Source: Pseudoxanthomonas taiwanensis (GTDB lineage: Bacteria > Pseudomonadota > Gammaproteobacteria > Xanthomonadales > Xanthomonadaceae). From it: 48,631 nt of DNA. Position numbers and translations under genes: made by a program. Positions 19,346 to 27,502 of this stretch are shown piece by piece. The notes beneath the pieces are model-generated. The model did not search any database. It saw only the letters and a program-made list of their open reading frames with translations, and was not told where the DNA came from. The DNA lies in NCBI RefSeq assembly GCF_010093135.1, contig NZ_PDWK01000017.1:1-48631 (forward strand), read 5' to 3'. Positions within the stretch are counted from its first letter, which is position 1, and the number at the start of each line of letters is the position of its first letter.

Positions 19346-20817
19346 ATGGCGGCGTCCATCGGTCCTCGGATGCCTTCCGTACACACCGGCGGCGGCGCCA
19401 CGCTGGAGGAGATCGACGCGATCGAGCTGTGGGGCCGCGGCATCTCCGGCTTCGCCGCCGCGCTGTTCCTCTGGCCGGGCTGGATCCGCCGCCTGTACGA
19501 CGGCACCCGTGGTCGGCTGCGCGCCTGGTTCGTGCTGCTGCTGCGCACGCTGCTGGTGATGGTGGCGGTGTACGTGGCCCAGGAGGCGCTGGTGCGCTGG
19601 CTGGTGGCGCGCGGCACGCCGGCCCAGCTGCGTTCGGCCCAGCACCTGGTGCTGCTGCAGAACGGCCTGCATCGCAACCTGGTGGAGCTGGAAGGCCTGG
19701 ACGTGGACCGGGCGCGGATGTCCGGGCCGGACGGCAAGGCGTTCCTGGCCGTGTTCCCGCTGCTGGGCTCGGGCCTGGGTGAGCGGGTCGAGGCCGATTT
19801 CGACCCGGCGCTGCGCGGGGAGGTCACGCGCAAGCTGGTGGTCAGCGCCATGGGCGACCCCAACGAACGCATGCGGCACTACGTCGACCTGTACGGCTCC
19901 CTGGCGGCGCTGTACCAGCCCTTCGACCAGGCCCGCGCGCAGATCCAGGCCAAGGCCGGCGGGGGGTGGCAGCAGTACCGGAAGAGGCGGCGGCGGCGCG
20001 CCCTGACCCCGGACGCGCCGCCGCGCCGCTACCACGCCAGCATCCGCAGCCAGGTACGCGGCAACGGCGTGCCGGTGCCGCATGACTGGCACCCGGCCGA
20101 CCGTGCCGGCTTCATCGCCGCCGCCAGCCGCTGGCCACTGGAGGACGCGCGCACCCGCCTGCGGCAGGCCGTGGGCGAGCACATCCCCGGACTGCGCGGG
20201 GGGGCGCTGCCGGACCACGTCAACAGCCTGTACACCGAGCCGGAGCACCAGGCGCCGCTGCTGCGCGTGCTGGGCTACACCTGCATCGAATCCTTCGACG
20301 CCGGCCGCGCCGGGCGTGACGCGGCGGCGTTCAAGCGCGAGGTCTACGACCGCGAGGCCGAATGCCAGACCGCGCGCCAGCTGGCCCTGGAAGGCGATGT
20401 GCAGGCCGGGCGCGACGCCCGCCGCGCCCTGCTGGTGCCGTTCATCGCCCTGGTGTTCTCGCTGTACGGCGCGCTGGCCCACATCGCCAAGTTCGGCCTG
20501 TACACGCTGGCGCTGTTCCGCGGCTACCGCTGTTCCGCACCCCCGGGCTGTTCGCCGGCATCACCCTGGCCACGCCGGTGCTGGGCATCCTGCTGTGCGC
20601 CTGGCTGATGGCCTCGCCGGTGACGGGCAACGCGCTGTACCGCAAGCTGGAGCAGCGCCTGCCGGCGTGGCTGTCGCTGCCGGTGCGCGGCACCATCCAT
20701 GGCCAGAAGCTTGGCTATCCGCTGTTCGAGGGCATCCGGGTGCACGCGCTGCGCGGCTTCGGCTTCGGCTACCACGGCGGCGAGGCCGCGGAGGAGACGG
20801 CCGGCCAGGCGCGGTGA
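19346..20817 (+). pseudogene. Unknown membrane protein, frameshifted near its C-terminus
   Basis: I do not recognise this family. The protein has a hydrophobic N-terminal part (GISGFAAALFLWPGWIRRLY; LLLRTLLVMVAVYVAQEAL), a large soluble middle with many Arg residues (about 100-330), and two further membrane segments. At 20527-20530 the frame breaks: frame one ends as ALFRGY then meaningless Cys/Pro-rich residues, while another frame continues smoothly with PLFRTPGLFAGITLATPVLG to 20817. One C missing from a CCC run explains it. The N-terminus is uncertain: similarity-like order starts only near TLEEIDAIELW, close to the island junction, so the 5' end may be truncated. It converges on mnmG with 7 bases between. 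Confidence 0.6.
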
Positions 20818-20824
20818 CGCGCCC

Positions 20825-22714
20825 TCAGGCCACGCGCGCGCGGCGCTGCCGCTCCAGGTGCACCAGCAGCAGCGAGATCGCCGCCGGGGTCATGCCGGGG
20901 ATGCGCTGGGCCTGGCCGATGCTCAGCGGGCGCACCTGTTCCAGCTTCTGCCGCACCTCGGCCGACAGGCCGCGCACGGCGGCGTAGTCGAAGTCGGCCG
21001 GGATCGGGGTCTGCTCGTGGCGCTGCTGGCGCTCGATCTCCTCGCGCTGGCGGTCCAGGTAGCCGGCGTACTTGACCCCGATCTGCACCTGTTCGGCCAC
21101 CTGCGCGTCGTCCACGCCCGGGCCCAGCGACGGCACCCGCATCAGCGCCGCGTAGTCCAGCTCCGGGCGCTTGAGCAGGGCCAGCGCGCGGGCCTCGCGG
21201 CTGCCCGCCACACCCAGCACCGCCTCCACCTCGCGGCCGACGGCGTTGCCGGGGGTGGCCCACAGCCCGCGCAGGCGCTCGGTCTCGCGTTCGATGGCCT
21301 CGCGCTTGGCACACAGCCGCGCCCAGCGCGCGTCGTCCACCAGACCCAGGCGGCGGCCGGTCTCGGTCAGGCGCAGGTCGGCGTTGTCCTCGCGCAACTG
21401 CAGCCGGTACTCGGCGCGGCTGGTGAACATGCGGTACGGCTCGTTGGTGCCGTGGGTGATCAGGTCGTCCACCAGCACGCCGATGTAGGCCTGGTCGCGG
21501 CGCGGGCACCAGCCCTCCTCGCCGCGGGCGAAGCGGGCGGCGTTGAGTCCGGCCAGCAGGCCCTGCGCCGCGGCCTCCTCGTAGCCGGTGGTGCCGTTGA
21601 TCTGGCCGGCGAAGAACAGGCCGGCCACCAGCCGCGTCTCCAGGGTGGGCTTGAGCCCGCGCGGGTCGAAGAAGTCGTACTCGATGGCGTAGCCGGGGCG
21701 GGTGATGTGCGCGTTCTCGAAACCGCGAATCGAGCGCACCAGCTCCAGCTGCACGTCGAACGGCAGCGAGGTGGAGATACCGTTGGGGTAGATCTCCACC
21801 ACGTCCAGGCCCTCCGGCTCGACGAAGACCTGGTGGCTGTCGCGGTCGGCGAAGCGGACCACCTTGTCCTCGATCGAGGGGCAGTAGCGCGGACCGATGC
21901 CCTCGATCTGCCCGGTGTACAGCGGCGAGCGGTCCAGCGCGCCGCGGATGATCTCGTGGGTGCGCGGGGTGGTGTGGGTGATCCAGCACGGCACCTGGCG
22001 CGGGTGGTCCTCGACCCGGCCCAGGAACGACATCACCGGCAGCGGGTCGTCGCCCGGCTGCATCTCCATCACCGAGTAGTCCAAGGTGCGGCCGTCGATG
22101 CGCGGCGGCGTGCCGGTCTTCAGTCGTTCGACCACGAACGGCCGCTCGCGCAGGCGCGCGGCCAGGGTCACCGACGGCGGATCGCCCATGCGCCCGGCGG
22201 CGTAGGTGGTCTGGCCGATGTGGACCTTGCCGGCCAGGAAGGTGCCGGCGGTCAGCACCACCGCCCGGGCATGAAAGCGCAGCCCGGTCTGGGTCAGTGC
22301 GCCGCGCACGGTGTCGCCCTCGATCAGCAGGTCGTCCACCGCCGCCTGGAACACCTGCAGGTTGGGCTGGGACTCGACCATGCGCCGGATCGCGGCGCGG
22401 TACAGCGCGCGGTCGGCCTGGCAGCGGGTGGCGCGCACCGCCGGGCCCTTGGAGGCGTTGAGCGTGCGCCACTGGATGCCGGCCAGGTCGGCGGCGCGGG
22501 CCATGGCCCCGCCCAGGGCGTCGATCTCCTTGACCAGGTGGCCCTTGCCGATGCCGCCGATGGCCGGGTTGCAGCTCATCGCGCCCACGGTCTCGATGTT
22601 GTGGGTCAGCAGCAGGGTACGCGCGCCGGTGCGGGCCGCGGCCAGCGCGGCCTCGGTGCCGGCGTGGCCGCCGCCGATCACGATGACGTCGTAGCGGTCG
22701 AAGGAAGCGTTCAT
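20825..22714 (-). CDS. mnmG: tRNA uridine 5-carboxymethylaminomethyl modification enzyme MnmG (629 aa)
   Basis: The FAD protein that, with MnmE, installs carboxymethylaminomethyl at U34 of certain tRNAs. The N-terminal dinucleotide motif is clear ([17 protein letters not shown]), followed by the MnmG signatures [17 protein letters not shown] and GLQWRTLN-like [19 protein letters not shown]. Further on are [31 protein letters not shown] and the C-terminal helical domain ending [12 protein letters not shown]. Length is typical. The gene stands alone, with inverted repeats in its upstream region. No sign of damage; it anchors the chromosomal background of the window. Confidence 0.97.
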   Translation of the reverse strand: MNASFDRYDVIVIGGGHAGTEAALAAARTGARTLLLTHNIETVGAMSCNPAIGGIGKGHLVKEIDALGGAMARAADLAGIQWRTLNASKGPAVRATRCQADRALYRAAIRRMVESQPNLQVFQAAVDDLLIEGDTVRGALTQTGLRFHARAVVLTAGTFLAGKVHIGQTTYAAGRMGDPPSVTLAARLRERPFVVERLKTGTPPRIDGRTLDYSVMEMQPGDDPLPVMSFLGRVEDHPRQVPCWITHTTPRTHEIIRGALDRSPLYTGQIEGIGPRYCPSIEDKVVRFADRDSHQVFVEPEGLDVVEIYPNGISTSLPFDVQLELVRSIRGFENAHITRPGYAIEYDFFDPRGLKPTLETRLVAGLFFAGQINGTTGYEEAAAQGLLAGLNAARFARGEEGWCPRRDQAYIGVLVDDLITHGTNEPYRMFTSRAEYRLQLREDNADLRLTETGRRLGLVDDARWARLCAKREAIERETERLRGLWATPGNAVGREVEAVLGVAGSREARALALLKRPELDYAALMRVPSLGPGVDDAQVAEQVQIGVKYAGYLDRQREEIERQQRHEQTPIPADFDYAAVRGLSAEVRQKLEQVRPLSIGQAQRIPGMTPAAISLLLVHLERQRRARVA

Positions 22715-22736
22715 GGCGGGCGGCGGCGCGAAGGGT

Positions 22737-22815
22737 GCCGATGTCCGACAGGGCCGGAACAGGGGGGATCCAGTGTCTCCCCGCCGGACATCGGCATGGA
22801 CCGGTATGTACCGGT
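22737..22815. repeat. Inverted repeats upstream of mnmG
   Basis: GCCGATGTCCG (22737-22747) pairs with CGGACATCGGC (22785-22795), an 11-bp stem around a 37-base loop. Next to it ACCGGTA-TG-TACCGGT (22800-22815) is a perfect 16-bp palindrome. Both lie within 100 bases upstream of mnmG and downstream of the 22899 lipoprotein gene. They may be terminators, an mRNA leader structure or a repeat element. Confidence 0.5.
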
Positions 22816-22898
22816 TGCGTCAGAAACCGACGCATCCGGTCACATGCTGCAAGGCGCGCCTAGCTTGGGCCAGCTCGGCGGCAGGCGCAAGCGCCGGC

Positions 22899-23504
22899 TC
22901 AGGGCTCGAGTGTGCGACCCGTCGCAGTCCTTGCACGCCCCTGCCGCGGAACGGACGACGGCGTGCCGCGGACGGCCTGCGGACGCGGCGCCGGAGCGGC
23001 GCGCTCGACCCGGGCCGGCATCGGCCGGCCCATGCTGGCCGGCGCCGGACCGGCCTGGCCGGCGGACATGGCCACAGGCCTGCCGCCGGAGGGCGGACGG
23101 TGCAGGGGGGATTCCTTGGCCCGGCGCACCCGGTCCAGGTCGCGCCACGGCGCGCGGTCGCCATCCCGGTCGGACGAAGGCGGCGGCGGGTGGTGTGACG
23201 GACCGCCACCCGGACCCGGCGGCCGGTGGCCGCCATCCGGGCGCGGCCCGTGCGCGGGCGGCCGGTGGTAGTGGTGGATCACGCGCGGGTATGGGTAGTA
23301 GCCGCCACCGTAGTAGCCCAGCCCCAGGGACCAGCCCGGCGTGTAGTACGGGTAGTAGGGGTAGGCGGCACCGTGGACGTCGTAGCGGTAGGTGGTGGCC
23401 GGATAGCCGCTGTAGTAACCGCCGCCCGCGCCCACGTAGCCGTAGCTCGCGCAGCCGCCCAGCGCCATCGCGATGGCCAGGCCGGTGAGCAGTCGCAGTT
23501 TCAT
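22899..23504 (-). CDS. Tyr/Gly-rich lipoprotein of unknown function (201 aa)
   Basis: A lipoprotein signal is clear: MKLRLLTGLAIAMALGGC, with Cys18 as the lipidated residue. The mature N-terminal third is Tyr/Gly/Pro-rich (GYVGAGGGYYSGYP, YPYYPYYTPG), followed by a His/Pro/Arg-rich, probably disordered part (HHYHRPPAHGPRP) and a basic C-terminus. Similar low-complexity lipoproteins are common in Xanthomonadaceae and have no known role; cell-envelope structure is a guess. It is divergent from the dehydratase gene. The coding frame is supported mainly by the signal and by the regular composition. Confidence 0.7.
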   Translation of the reverse strand: MKLRLLTGLAIAMALGGCASYGYVGAGGGYYSGYPATTYRYDVHGAAYPYYPYYTPGWSLGLGYYGGGYYPYPRVIHHYHRPPAHGPRPDGGHRPPGPGGGPSHHPPPPSSDRDGDRAPWRDLDRVRRAKESPLHRPPSGGRPVAMSAGQAGPAPASMGRPMPARVERAAPAPRPQAVRGTPSSVPRQGRARTATGRTLEP

Positions 23505-23622
23505 GGGCGGTCCCCCTTGGGATGGAAGGCCAGAGTGGTGGCCACGCTTTGAATACGTGCTTAATCGGCGCGGCGCACGTGCACGGGAAAAACCGGTCGT
23601 GTGGATACGTTAACCTTGGTCC

Positions 23623-24411
23623 ATGGATGAGCTTCCCGCCGCCGGCGACGTCCTGGACGCCGCCGCCCGCATCGCCGGCCATGTGGCCGTGACCCCGGTG
23701 CTGCGCTCCCGCGCCCTGGACGTCCTGGCCGGCTGCACCCTGGTCTTCAAGGCCGAACACCTGCAGCCCGGCGGCGCGTTCAAGCTGCGCGGCGATGGCC
23801 AGGGCGGCGCCGTGGTTGCCCGAGGAATGGGTGACCACGCCGCGCGCGAGGCCACCTGCGTGCAGGTGCAGGCCGAGACCGGCGCCACCCTGGTGCATCC
23901 ATACGCCGATGCGCGGGTGATCGCCGGGCAGGGCACGGCGGCGCTGGAGCTGTTGCAGCAGGCCGGCAGCCTGGACGCGGTGGTGGTGCCGGTGGGCGGC
24001 GGCGGCCTGGCCGCGGGCACCGCGCTGGCCCTGGCCGCGGCCGCGCCGGATTGCCGGCTGGTGCTGGCCGAGCCGGCCGGCGCCGCCGACACCGCCCGCG
24101 CCCTGGTCGCCGGCGTACGGCAGACGGATTTCGTGCCCGACACCGTGTGCGACGGCCTGCGCGCGGTACTGGGCGAGCCCAACTTCCGCATCCTGCAGGC
24201 GGCCGGCGCCGAGGCGGCGGTGGTGGACGATGCCGCCACCCTCGCCGCGATGCGCCTGCTGTGGCAGGAACTGAAACAGGTGGTGGAACCTTCCTCGGCC
24301 ATCGCCCTGGCGGCGGTGCTGGCGCAGCCGCAACGCTTCGCCGGCCTGCGCGTGGGCGTGGTCCTGACCGGCGGCAACGTCGACCTGGAGGCGCTGCCGT
24401 GGCGCGCCTGA
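23623..24411 (+). pseudogene. PLP-dependent threonine/serine dehydratase-like enzyme, with internal inversion and deletions
   Basis: A fold-type II PLP enzyme of the serine racemase/threonine dehydratase family. Family residues present are EHLQPGGAFKLRG with the PLP Lys, REATCVQVQAETGATLVHPYADARVIAGQG, the glycine loop VGGGGLAAGTALAL and VEPSSAIALAA. Between FKLRG and REATC the expected 70 or so residues with SSGNHG are gone; only about 17 unrelated residues remain. The minus strand of this same interval encodes VVTHSSGNHGAALAIA, so the motif is there but inverted, flanked by 8-bp inverted repeats. The protein is 262 rather than about 320 aa and cannot bind PLP normally. Confidence 0.85.
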
Positions 24412-25004
24412 AGCGGCGCCCGGGCCGGTGGCGCTGGCTGTGGCGGCTGCTGCTGCTGGCAATGCTGTGGCTGGCCGGGGTGGCCGCCTGGATCGTATGG
24501 GTGGGCCAGCGCGACCAGGCCCAGCCGGCCGACGCCATCATCGTACTGGGCGCGGCGGCCTACGACGCGCGGCCCTCGCCGGTGTTCGAGGAACGCATCC
24601 GCCACGGCCTGGCGCTGTACCGCCAGGGCTACGCCCCTGTGCTGCTGTTCACCGGCGGCTACGGCACCGGTGCGCGCTTCTCCGAATCGCAGGTGGCGCG
24701 GCGCTACGCCCTGCGCCAGGGCATCCCCGAGTCGGCCATCCTGATCGAGACCACCTCGCGCACCACCCGCCAGAACCTGCAGGAGGCGCGGCGGCTGATG
24801 CGCGAGCACGGCCTGCACCGCGCCATCGTGGTCAGCGACCCGCTGCACATGGCCCGCGCCCTGCGGCTGTGCCGCGAGCTGGGGATCGAGGCGGTCGGCT
24901 CGCCCACGCCCAGCACCCGCTTCCGCACCATCCAGACCCAGTGGCGCTTCCTGCTGCAGGAGGTCTACTTCTTCCACCGCGACCTGGTGGTGCACACCGG
25001 CTGA
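24399..25004 (+). CDS. YdcF/ElyC-type DUF218 protein (201 aa)
   Basis: A membrane-anchored DUF218 protein. A basic start and one transmembrane segment (WLWRLLLLAMLWLAGVAAWIV) are followed by the DUF218 fold: ADAIIVLGAAAYD, GYAPVLLFTGGYG, SQVARRYALRQGIPESAIL, ETTSRTTRQNLQEARRLM and AIVVSDPLHMARAL. Family members such as ElyC and SanA act in envelope integrity, but the reaction is not established. I chose GTG 24399, which overlaps the previous gene by 13 bases; the frame upstream is open but has no similarity. The overlap suggests cotranscription with the dehydratase gene. Confidence 0.85.
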   Translation: MARLKRRPGRWRWLWRLLLLAMLWLAGVAAWIVWVGQRDQAQPADAIIVLGAAAYDARPSPVFEERIRHGLALYRQGYAPVLLFTGGYGTGARFSESQVARRYALRQGIPESAILIETTSRTTRQNLQEARRLMREHGLHRAIVVSDPLHMARALRLCRELGIEAVGSPTPSTRFRTIQTQWRFLLQEVYFFHRDLVVHTG

Positions 25005-25046
25005 GGTGCGCCGTATCATGGCGCCCCCTTCCCATCGCAGTCACGC

Positions 25047-25472
25047 ATGACCCAGGACACCTCCCGCCAGGACGCCGCCATCGCGCTGGTCCGGGCCTAC
25101 TACGACGCCTTCAACCGCGGCGACCGTGCCGCCATGCTCGACCTGCTGGCCGAGGACGTGGTCCACGACCTCAACCAGGGCGCGCGCGAGACCGGGCGCG
25201 AGGCCTTCGCCGCCTTCATGCGGCGCATGGACACCTGCTACCGCGAGCAGCTGCACGAGGTGGTGGTGATGGCCAGCGCCGACGGCAGCCGCGCCGCCGC
25301 CGAGTACGTGGTGCACGGCGAGTACCTGCGCGACGACGCGGGCCTTCCCCCGGCCCGCGGCCAGCGCTACGTCCTGCCCGGCGGCGCCTTCTTCGAGGTG
25401 CGCGACGGCCGCATCGCCCGCGTGACCAACTACTACAACCTGCAGGACTGGATCGCCCAGGTCTCGCGCTGA
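25047..25472 (+). CDS. NTF2/SnoaL-like ketosteroid isomerase-related protein (141 aa)
   Basis: A cytosolic NTF2-like protein: ALVRAYYDAFNRGDRAAMLDLLAEDVVHDLNQG, then the middle segment with His and Tyr residues (YVVHGEYL) and a final GRIARVTNYYNLQDW. This pattern is the SnoaL_2-like group often named 'nuclear transport factor 2 family' or 'ketosteroid isomerase-related'. Substrate unknown. Length is normal. It begins 42 bases after the DUF218 gene in the same direction and may be cotranscribed. It is unrelated in detail to the secreted NTF2 protein of the copper operon. Confidence 0.8.
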   Translation: MTQDTSRQDAAIALVRAYYDAFNRGDRAAMLDLLAEDVVHDLNQGARETGREAFAAFMRRMDTCYREQLHEVVVMASADGSRAAAEYVVHGEYLRDDAGLPPARGQRYVLPGGAFFEVRDGRIARVTNYYNLQDWIAQVSR

Positions 25473-25517
25473 CACAGCGCGCTGCGGTCCCGCCGCGGTT
25501 TCCGGCCCCGGGCGTCC

Positions 25518-25541
25518 GTAGAGCCGCGCCAGCGGCGACGC
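25518..25541. repeat. GTAG-headed REP-like palindrome
   Basis: GTAGAGCCGC followed by GCCA and GCGGC forms a short stem headed by GTAG. This matches the layout of the GTAG-type REP (SMAG) elements of Stenotrophomonas and related bacteria. It lies between the convergent NTF2-like and bioC genes, a usual place for such elements. Family assignment is from memory of the pattern. Confidence 0.55.
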
Positions 25542-25584
25542 GACGGATGCGCCGCACCGAGCGCAGGGGGCGGCGCGGGCGGTC

Positions 25585-26469
25585 CTACGGGCTGCGGCGG
25601 CGGATCGGGATGCGCGAGACCGGCACGGCGGCGATCTCCTGGCCGCCTTGGCGCACCGGCGCGCCCGGTTCCGGGCCCCAGGCCTGGGCGTAGATCACCT
25701 CCCAGGTGCTGGGCAGGCGGCCGTCGGCATCGCGCAGCGGCTCGTAGGCCGCGGCCGCCCGGGCGAAGCGGCCGCGCCCGGTGAGGCTGCGGCGGCGCGT
25801 GGCCAGGGCGTTGGTCGCGCCCAGCGCGCGCAGCTCACGCATCAGCGCCGGCAGATCCGGGTAGGTCAGGTTGAACAGGTCGCGGTCCAGCACCGGATCG
25901 CGGAAGCCGGCGGCCATCAGCGCATCACCGAACTCGGCGATGGAGGCGAACGGGCTCACGTGCGGCTGCTCGTCGGCCGCGGCGAAGGCCTCGCGCAGCT
26001 CGGCCAGGGTCTGCGGACCGAAGGTGGACACCAGCAGCATCCCGCCCGGGCGCAGCACGCGGCGGAAGCCGGCCAGCACCGCCTGCAGGTCGTCCACCCA
26101 CTGCAGGCACAGGTTGGAAAACAGCACGTCCACGCTGCCCTCGGCCAGCGGCAGCGCGCGCGCGTCGGCGCACACCCGCGCGAACGGCCGCCACCAGCCG
26201 GCCTGGCGCCTGGCCTGCTGCAGCATCGGCAGGGCCAGGTCCAGGGCGATCACCCGGGCCCCGGGCCAGCGCTTCTTCATCGCCGCGGCGGCGTGGCCGG
26301 TGCCGCAACCGACGTCCACCACCACCGCCGGCGCGCGGTCGTCCAGGTAGACCAGCGACTCCAGCAGGCGCGTGCGCACCTCCTGCTGCAGTACCGCGGC
26401 CGCGTCGTAGCCGGCGGCGGCGCGCGAGAAGGCGCGGCGGACGTGGCGGAAATCGAACGACCCGGGCAT
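25585..26469 (-). CDS. bioC: Malonyl-ACP O-methyltransferase BioC (294 aa)
   Basis: Methylates malonyl-ACP to start pimeloyl synthesis for biotin. The BioC start is recognisable (FDFRHVRRAFSRAAAGYDAAAVLQ), followed by the SAM site VVVDVGCGTG, the acidic loop VIALDLALPML, DVLFSNLCLQWVDD and the post-motif LRPGGMLLVSTFGPQTL. The C-terminal LRALGATNALATRR is typical of BioC. Length is slightly above E. coli BioC because of a Pro/Arg-rich tail. It begins 11 bases after bioH on the same strand, so bioF, bioH and bioC may form one transcription unit despite the 250-base gap before bioH. Confidence 0.9.
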   Translation of the reverse strand: MPGSFDFRHVRRAFSRAAAGYDAAAVLQQEVRTRLLESLVYLDDRAPAVVVDVGCGTGHAAAAMKKRWPGARVIALDLALPMLQQARRQAGWWRPFARVCADARALPLAEGSVDVLFSNLCLQWVDDLQAVLAGFRRVLRPGGMLLVSTFGPQTLAELREAFAAADEQPHVSPFASIAEFGDALMAAGFRDPVLDRDLFNLTYPDLPALMRELRALGATNALATRRRSLTGRGRFARAAAAYEPLRDADGRLPSTWEVIYAQAWGPEPGAPVRQGGQEIAAVPVSRIPIRRRSP

Positions 26470-26480
26470 CGGCCTGCACC

Positions 26481-27245
26481 TCAGAAGCGGATGCCGGCCA
26501 TGAACGCGTCCAGCTCGGCGGCCACCGCGTCCACATGGCCCAGGAAGGGCGCATGGCCGGCGCCGGCCAGCTCGACGAAGCGCGCACCCGGCGCGCGCGC
26601 GGCGGCCTCGGCCATGCCGCGCGGGTCCACCAGGCGGTCGCGCCGGCCGGCCAGCCACAGGCTGGGCACGCGCAGCTCGGGCAGGGCGTGGCGCAGGTCG
26701 CTGCGCTCGAGCAGGCCCAGGCCGGCCTGCAGCGCCTCCGGGCTGGGTTGGCCGCGCGCGTGCAACAGCGCGCGCAGGGCACGCAGCTCGCTCTGGCCAT
26801 GCTCCGATCCCAGCGTGTCCAGGGCGATGAAGCGGTCCAGGGTGCCGCCGTAATCCCTGGCCAGGTTCTCGCCGAAGCTGGCGAACACCGACGGCTCCAC
26901 CGCGTGCTCCCAGCCCGGGCCACGCACGAAGCGCGGCGTGGCGGCGACCATGACCAGGCCACGCACGGAAGGCAGCGCCGCGGCCGCGCGCAGGGCGAAC
27001 AGGCCGCCCAGCGACCAGCCCAGCCACACGGCCTCGGGGGTGCGCGCGGACACCTGGCTGACCACCACGCCCGGGTCCAGCGGCTCGTCGGCGTCGCGGC
27101 TGTAGCCGTGGCCGGGCAGGTCCACCAGGGGCAGGCGGTAGCGCGGGGCCAGGCGTTCGGCCAGCGGCGCGAACACGCCGCCGTGCAGGGCCCAGCCGTG
27201 GATCAGCCCCAGATCGGGGCCGCTGCCGAGGGTTTCGATATGCAT
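26481..27245 (-). CDS. bioH: Pimeloyl-ACP methyl ester carboxylesterase BioH (254 aa)
   Basis: Removes the methyl group from pimeloyl-ACP methyl ester, ending the BioC/BioH route. An alpha/beta hydrolase: oxyanion region LIHGWALHGGVF, nucleophile Ser in GWSLGG (about residue 80), Asp in AGRRDRLVDP and His in GAGHAPFLGH. Length equals E. coli BioH (256). The ATG 27245 gives the usual MHIETLGSGPDL start. The gene is followed closely by bioC. Upstream is a 256-base gap occupied by a REP-like inverted repeat pair. Confidence 0.92.
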   Translation of the reverse strand: MHIETLGSGPDLGLIHGWALHGGVFAPLAERLAPRYRLPLVDLPGHGYSRDADEPLDPGVVVSQVSARTPEAVWLGWSLGGLFALRAAAALPSVRGLVMVAATPRFVRGPGWEHAVEPSVFASFGENLARDYGGTLDRFIALDTLGSEHGQSELRALRALLHARGQPSPEALQAGLGLLERSDLRHALPELRVPSLWLAGRRDRLVDPRGMAEAAARAPGARFVELAGAGHAPFLGHVDAVAAELDAFMAGIRF

Positions 27246-27330
27246 GGGGCAATTGTCTCCGATGGGGGGGGCGGGCGACACCGCCACGCTGAACGCCACC
27301 CGGGCCGCGGCGCGGGTGTCCGTGTACCTC

Positions 27331-27494
27331 CAGGAGCCGCGCAGGCGGCGACCCGGCCGGTGCATCCGGCGCCGGCGTTCCACCGCGGCCCGCGACGGCG
27401 CCTTTTTCAGGAGGCGCCTGTTGCGCCGTCGACGCTCCCGGCGAAGCTGCATCGGTCGCGACGGAGAGGCGCGTCGCCGCCTGCGCGGCTCCTG
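27331..27494. repeat. Paired REP-like inverted repeats (BIME-like) between bioF and bioH
   Basis: A perfect 20-bp inverted repeat has arms at 27331-27350 (beginning CAGGAGCCGCGC) and 27475-27494. Inside lies a second dyad, GACGGCGC near 27392 with GCGCCGTC near 27424, and GGCGCC copies around CTTTTTC. Each outer arm is itself partly palindromic, as in REP sequences of xanthomonads and pseudomonads. The pair can fold as one long cruciform. It interrupts the bioF-bioH spacing and may affect mRNA stability. Confidence 0.65.
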
Positions 27495-27502
27495 CAGAGG
27501 GG

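Noticed and set aside
22840-24462. Long minus-strand frame containing VVTHSSGNHGAALAIA
   Set aside because: Only the 43-bp inverted piece gives real protein sequence; the remainder is antisense to the dehydratase and the lipoprotein, so it is not a gene of its own.
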